DNA of 64,000 bases from Hymenobacter fodinae (GTDB lineage Bacteria; Bacteroidota; Bacteroidia; Cytophagales; Hymenobacteraceae). This document shows positions 60,998 through 64,000 of the stretch, piece after piece. Below the pieces are notes generated by a model. That model did not search any database, had not been told where the DNA came from, and saw only the letters and a list, made by a program, of their open reading frames with translations. Every line of letters begins with the position of its first letter. The first letter of the stretch is position 1. The stretch covers positions 1,240,001 to 1,304,000 of the forward strand of contig NZ_SRLA01000001.1 of NCBI RefSeq assembly GCF_004745825.1, written 5' to 3'. The translations under genes and the position numbers were made by a program.

Positions 60998-61417
60998 ATG
61001 TCCTTTCATAAGCAGCCCAAAGACGATACTCAGCATCAAAACCACCTCGACGGAGCCGTAAAAATTCTGACCAGCGACTTGCAGGAAGAAGCCTCGCGCT
61101 CTGGCCTAGACAATCACTTTCAGCGCTGGATCGAAGACCTGAAAGACGTGAACAACCCCGAGCTGCACCAAATTGTAACAGACATGCAGGCGTTGAAAGC
61201 ACACTTCGGGGGAGGTACCATTGATAAGAACCTAGTAGCGCAGTTGCTAAGCCGCCTCGGCACGAACACCAGCAAAGCAGCCGTATTCGCGGATAATCCT
61301 AACACCGCTGAACGAGTAGCCAACTTGGGGGAAGCCCTTAGCGCTGCCGCCAAGCAGGTACAGTCACCACAGTCAAGCGCCGAGCAGGACTTGAGCCAAG
61401 ATTCCGCAAGTCGCTAA
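60998..61417 (+). CDS. Hypothetical protein, 139 residues
   Basis: Small soluble, mostly alpha-helical protein (HLDGAVKILTSDLQEEASRS, FQRWIEDLKDVNNPELHQIV, LVAQLLSRLGTNTSKAAVFA) with a Gln/Ser-rich tail. No signal peptide and no recognised family. Codon use is normal and it ends just before a shared terminator. It is divergent from the M1 peptidase gene. Confidence 0.75.
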   Translation: MSFHKQPKDDTQHQNHLDGAVKILTSDLQEEASRSGLDNHFQRWIEDLKDVNNPELHQIVTDMQALKAHFGGGTIDKNLVAQLLSRLGTNTSKAAVFADNPNTAERVANLGEALSAAAKQVQSPQSSAEQDLSQDSASR

Positions 61418-61526
61418 GCTTACTGTAGCATCGCGTAAGTGCTGCTATCATTGCTGTGTTCAAATTGATGAGCAACAAGCATTCAGCTAGGCCACTCCAG
61501 AATATTGGAATTGACCTGTAAAATAG

Positions 61527-61561
61527 AAAAGCCGGCCTCCTGGTAGGAAGCCGGCTTTTTA
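61527..61561. terminator. Bidirectional terminator between the hypothetical gene and rplS
   Basis: Stem AAAAGCCGGC / GCCGGCTTTTT with a 13-base loop, T-rich on both strands, between convergent genes. Confidence 0.88.
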
Positions 61562-61582
61562 TATTCTGGGGTGAGAAGCAGC

Positions 61583-61963
61583 TTAAGCAGTTACTTTCTC
61601 AGCAATGTTTAAACGACGCTCCTTGATACGAGCAGCTTTGCCCGACAGGCCACGCAGGTAGAACAGACGAGCACGACGTACTTTACCACGACGGATTACT
61701 TCGATCTTGTCGATGTTAGGCGACAAGAGGGGGAAGATACGCTCAGTACCGATCTGGTTCGAGATTTTACGGACGGTGAAAGTTTCGCCGTTCGAGTTGG
61801 TGTTCTTGCGCTGGATAACTACACCCTGGAACTGCTGAATGCGCTCCTTGTTGCCCTCACGAATTTTTACGTGAACATTGATGGTGTCACCGGCGGCAAA
61901 TTCGGGGAAGCTGGCGCGGCGCTCCTGGGATTCCTGCTGAATAAAATCGAGTAGTACGCTCAT
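61583..61963 (-). CDS. rplS: 50S ribosomal protein L19
   Basis: Ribosomal protein of 126 residues at the interface of the two subunits. Marks: [60 protein letters not shown] and [20 protein letters not shown]. Length is normal. It is the last gene of rpsP-rimM-trmD-rplS. A small hairpin sits 19 bases before its start codon. Confidence 0.97.
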   Translation of the reverse strand: MSVLLDFIQQESQERRASFPEFAAGDTINVHVKIREGNKERIQQFQGVVIQRKNTNSNGETFTVRKISNQIGTERIFPLLSPNIDKIEVIRRGKVRRARLFYLRGLSGKAARIKERRLNIAEKVTA

Positions 61964-61981
61964 GGCTGGAAAAACTGTGAA

Positions 61982-61998
61982 GGACGGCCGCGCCGTCC
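61982..61998 (-). promoter_or_regulatory. Hairpin in the rplS leader
   Basis: Perfect GGACGGC / GCCGTCC stem with a 3-base loop, ending 19 bases upstream of the rplS start on the transcribed strand. It could affect translation of L19, but no conserved leader class was recognised. Confidence 0.35.
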
Positions 61999-62142
61999 GA
62001 GGTTTCTGTTAAAGAGGCGCAAATATAGCGCTCTATTTTTTAATTGTGAAATGCTGAGATAGGGAAATTGCGAGTTAGTAGTTCTGGCTGCGGTACTTAC
62101 GGAAGCGTAACAGCAGACCAGCACTTTCACAAAGCCACAACC

Positions 62143-62820
62143 TCAGTCGGGTAATAAGTCCGGACGCCGCTGGCGGGTCCGTTCTAGCGCTTGGTCGTGG
62201 CGCCAAACGTCAATTTTAGGCGTGTTGCCGGAGAGTAGAATTTCGGGCACCTCGTAGCCTCGCCACTCCGCAGGCCGTGTGTACACGGGCGGGGAGAGCA
62301 GGTTGTCCTGAAACGAGTCGCTTAGGGCCGATTCTTCGTTACCGAGTACGCCGGGAAGAAGCCGCACAATAGCATCTACTAAAATAGCAGCTCCTAGTTC
62401 TCCACCGCTCAACACATAATCACCCACACTGATTTCATGGGTAATGTAGGCCTGGCGGATTCGCTCGTCAACGCCCTTATAGTGCCCGCATAGCAGCAGC
62501 AGGTTGCCAGCTAAGGATAGCCGGTTTACGAGTGGCTGGCGTAGCGTTTCTCCATCGGGAGTTAAGTAGATGATGGCATCATAGCTGCGTTGGGCCATTA
62601 GCTCGTCGAAACAAGCTGCAATAGGCTCTACCCGTAGTACCATACCAGCCCCGCCGCCAAATACGTAATCGTCAATCTGGCCGTGCTTGTTAATGGCATA
62701 GCGGCGCAGATCATGCAGATGAATCTCGGCTAGTCCTTTATCCTGGGCGCGCTTTACAATGGAGTGCGCAAAAGGGCTAACCAACAAATCCGGCTGGCAC
62801 GTGACAATGTCGATCCGCAT
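62143..62820 (-). CDS. trmD: tRNA (guanine-N1)-methyltransferase
   Basis: SPOUT-class methyltransferase of 225 residues that methylates G37 of tRNAs. Marks: [53 protein letters not shown] and [20 protein letters not shown], forming the deep trefoil knot. Length is normal. It lies 11 bases after rimM in the operon and 179 bases before rplS. Confidence 0.97.
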   Translation of the reverse strand: MRIDIVTCQPDLLVSPFAHSIVKRAQDKGLAEIHLHDLRRYAINKHGQIDDYVFGGGAGMVLRVEPIAACFDELMAQRSYDAIIYLTPDGETLRQPLVNRLSLAGNLLLLCGHYKGVDERIRQAYITHEISVGDYVLSGGELGAAILVDAIVRLLPGVLGNEESALSDSFQDNLLSPPVYTRPAEWRGYEVPEILLSGNTPKIDVWRHDQALERTRQRRPDLLPD

Positions 62821-62831
62821 GATGGGGTGGC

Positions 62832-63407
62832 CTACTCGTCTTCCAGTGGTTCGTCCCGATCCCGCGAGCCTGATGACAAGTACACGTCAAGCAAGCCTTC
62901 CGGCAAACTCACGTATAACTTACGCTCCTGCTCATCAGCCCGTGAAATCAATTCATCTACCACCGGGATCAGCACCTCTTTGCCCTGATAGCGCATGGCT
63001 AGCAAGTCTTGCTGAGGTAGCTCGTAGAAAGTCTCTACGGTGCCCAAGGTGCCCAGTTGCTCATCTACTACGGTGTAGCCGATGACATCATGAAAGTAGA
63101 ACTGATCTTCCTCCAGCTTGGGCAGCTCTGCCAAAGGGCGCCAGAGCTTCGCATTACGAAGCGGCTCAGCGTCTTCCACGCGGTCAATGCCTTTGAGCTT
63201 GAACAGCACACGGTTTTCGGCCTGGGGCTGAACCTTCTCTACCTCGTAGGCCACTAGCTTGCCAGGTGCTGAAGGCAGCTCCAGCAATACCGACTTAAGC
63301 TTGCGGTAATCATCAAGGTCGTCTACGTCGAAGAAAGCCACCACGAAGCCTTTCAGGCCGTGCGGCTTCCCAAGGGAACCGAGTTGGTAGCAGTCGTCGA
63401 GAGTCAT
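62832..63407 (-). CDS. rimM: Ribosome maturation factor RimM
   Basis: Assembly factor of 191 residues for the 30S head domain. N-terminal RimM beta-barrel: [21 protein letters not shown]-terminal PRC-barrel: [20 protein letters not shown] and [20 protein letters not shown]. The ATG at 63407 is used because family similarity starts just after it; a longer form would run through the hairpin upstream. The C-terminal 20 residues are highly charged. Second gene of the operon. Confidence 0.96.
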   Translation of the reverse strand: MTLDDCYQLGSLGKPHGLKGFVVAFFDVDDLDDYRKLKSVLLELPSAPGKLVAYEVEKVQPQAENRVLFKLKGIDRVEDAEPLRNAKLWRPLAELPKLEEDQFYFHDVIGYTVVDEQLGTLGTVETFYELPQQDLLAMRYQGKEVLIPVVDELISRADEQERKLYVSLPEGLLDVYLSSGSRDRDEPLEDE

Positions 63408-63437
63408 GAGAACGAAATCAGGAGAGGAAAAACGTGA

Positions 63438-63508
63438 GAAGGTGATGAGGGAGCACAAGAAGTGTGGCGGCAATAGTCCGCAGCACTTCTTATTGCCTCA
63501 TCACCTTC
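63438..63508 (-). promoter_or_regulatory. Large structured hairpin between rpsP and rimM
   Basis: Outer 13-bp perfect arms GAAGGTGATGAGG (63438-63450) and complement (63496-63508); inner arms AAGAAGTG / CACTTCTT (63457-63464 and 63484-63491) and GCGG / CCGC. The whole intergenic RNA can fold into one long stem. There is no U-run, so it may be a processing, stability or translation-control element that sets the ratio of S16 to RimM. Confidence 0.55.
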
Positions 63509-63524
63509 ATCCGTATACCTAAAA

Positions 63525-64000
63525 CTAGGCGCCAGCTTCCTCCGTGGTGTCAGCCGAAGCTTCAGCCGTTTCGGTAGCGTCGCCTTCAGCAGCGGGAGCG
63601 GCAGCAGCCAGAGCAGCAGCCTGCTTCTGACGCTGAGCTTCAGCACGAGCTTCTTTAACTTTGGTTTCAGCAGCCAGAGCAGCTTTGCGAGCTTCCTCTT
63701 TAGCAGTGCCGATGTTGGTACGCTTGCCTTCGATCTTAGCGTCTTTCTGCTCTTTCCAGTCGGTGTAGCGCTGGTCAGCCGTTTCCTGCGAAATAGCGCC
63801 TTTGATTACACCAAGCTGCAGGTGCTTACGGTAAAGCACACCACGGTAAGAGAGCATAGCACGCACCGTATCGGTGGGCTGGGCACCTTTCATGATCCAC
63901 TCAAATGCCTTGTCGCCATCGAAGTTGATGGTAGCAGGGTTGGTCTGAGGGTTGTAGGTACCGATTTTCTCGATGAAGCGGCCGTCGCGGGGCGAACGGG
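63525..64000 (-). CDS. rpsP: 30S ribosomal protein S16 (partial, 5' end cut by window)
   Basis: The visible part begins at RSPRDGRFIEKIGTYNPQTN, about residue 28 of the usual protein, so only the first exon-like codons are missing beyond the right edge. The conserved core goes on through DTVRAMLSYRGVLYRKHLQL. Then an extra C-terminal tail of about 90 residues follows, first charged (RYTDWKEQKDAKIEGKRTNI) and then Ala/Glu-rich. Such tails are usual for Bacteroidota S16 and absent from Escherichia coli. First gene of the rpsP-rimM-trmD-rplS operon in this window. Confidence 0.96.
   Translation of the reverse strand, partial: RSPRDGRFIEKIGTYNPQTNPATINFDGDKAFEWIMKGAQPTDTVRAMLSYRGVLYRKHLQLGVIKGAISQETADQRYTDWKEQKDAKIEGKRTNIGTAKEEARKAALAAETKVKEARAEAQRQKQAAALAAAAPAAEGDATETAEASADTTEEAGA

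Noticed and set aside
1..64000. tRNA, rRNA and CRISPR arrays
   Set aside because: Intergenic regions were scanned by eye for clover-leaf-like elements and regularly spaced short repeats; none was convincing. A covariance-model search could still find a missed small RNA.

Overview
The window looks like chromosome from a member of the Bacteroidota, most likely Hymenobacter or a close relative in the Cytophagales. The supporting signs are DUF4249 lipoproteins, a type IX secretion (T9SS) cargo protein, OmpA with thrombospondin-type-3 calcium repeats, a Rho factor with a very long disordered insert, a ribosomal protein S16 with a long C-terminal tail, many short lipoproteins and moderately high GC. 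No rRNA, tRNA, CRISPR array, transposase, integrase or phage gene was recognised. The left edge cuts dnaE (C-terminal part missing) and the right edge cuts rpsP (N-terminal part missing).

Layout. 0-2.3 kb: dnaE. 2.5-8.6 kb: five tandem DUF4249 lipoprotein genes that share an almost identical core inside otherwise diverged genes, the clearest structural anomaly of the window. 8.7-15 kb: two LysM proteins (one a lytic transglycosylase) and a large outer-membrane receptor. 15-16.2 kb: an O-methyltransferase and a stand-alone SRA-domain protein. 16.6-20.7 kb: a Kai-like operon, kaiC-kaiB-kaiB-PAS histidine kinase, without kaiA. 20.8-24.7 kb: M16 peptidase, GT9 glycosyltransferase and Xaa-Pro aminopeptidase. 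25-31 kb: OmpA and a run of small lipoprotein or secreted-protein genes plus an EVE-domain protein. 31-36.4 kb: PolX-like protein with a degenerate polymerase site, a second GT9, OsmC, a UBP-type zinc finger and serS. 37-42 kb: rho and a T9SS cargo protein. 42-46.9 kb: DsbA-like protein, lipoprotein, UbiA/methyltransferase pair, membrane proteins and a decayed membrane-protein gene. 47-51.2 kb: a cluster of membrane proteins with a winged-helix regulator. 51.4-64 kb: PBP1A, an epimerase, a folE/PTPS pair, a degenerate pyrophosphatase-like lipoprotein, an M1 peptidase with a C-terminal barrel-like region, and the rpsP-rimM-trmD-rplS operon.

Two genome-scale signals cut across the genes. First, the heptamer CTAGGCC/GGCCTAG occurs far more often than chance, inside genes and between them. 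Second, it recurs in the stems or loops of long, often perfect, intergenic hairpins that cap gene ends.

The most interesting candidates are the mosaic DUF4249 array, the motif-bearing hairpin family, the KaiA-less Kai operon, the lipoprotein with a pyrophosphatase fold that has lost its metal-binding residues, the PolX homologue with lost polymerase aspartates but an apparently intact PHP domain, and the stand-alone SRA protein. All family assignments come from reading motifs by eye; no database search was run.
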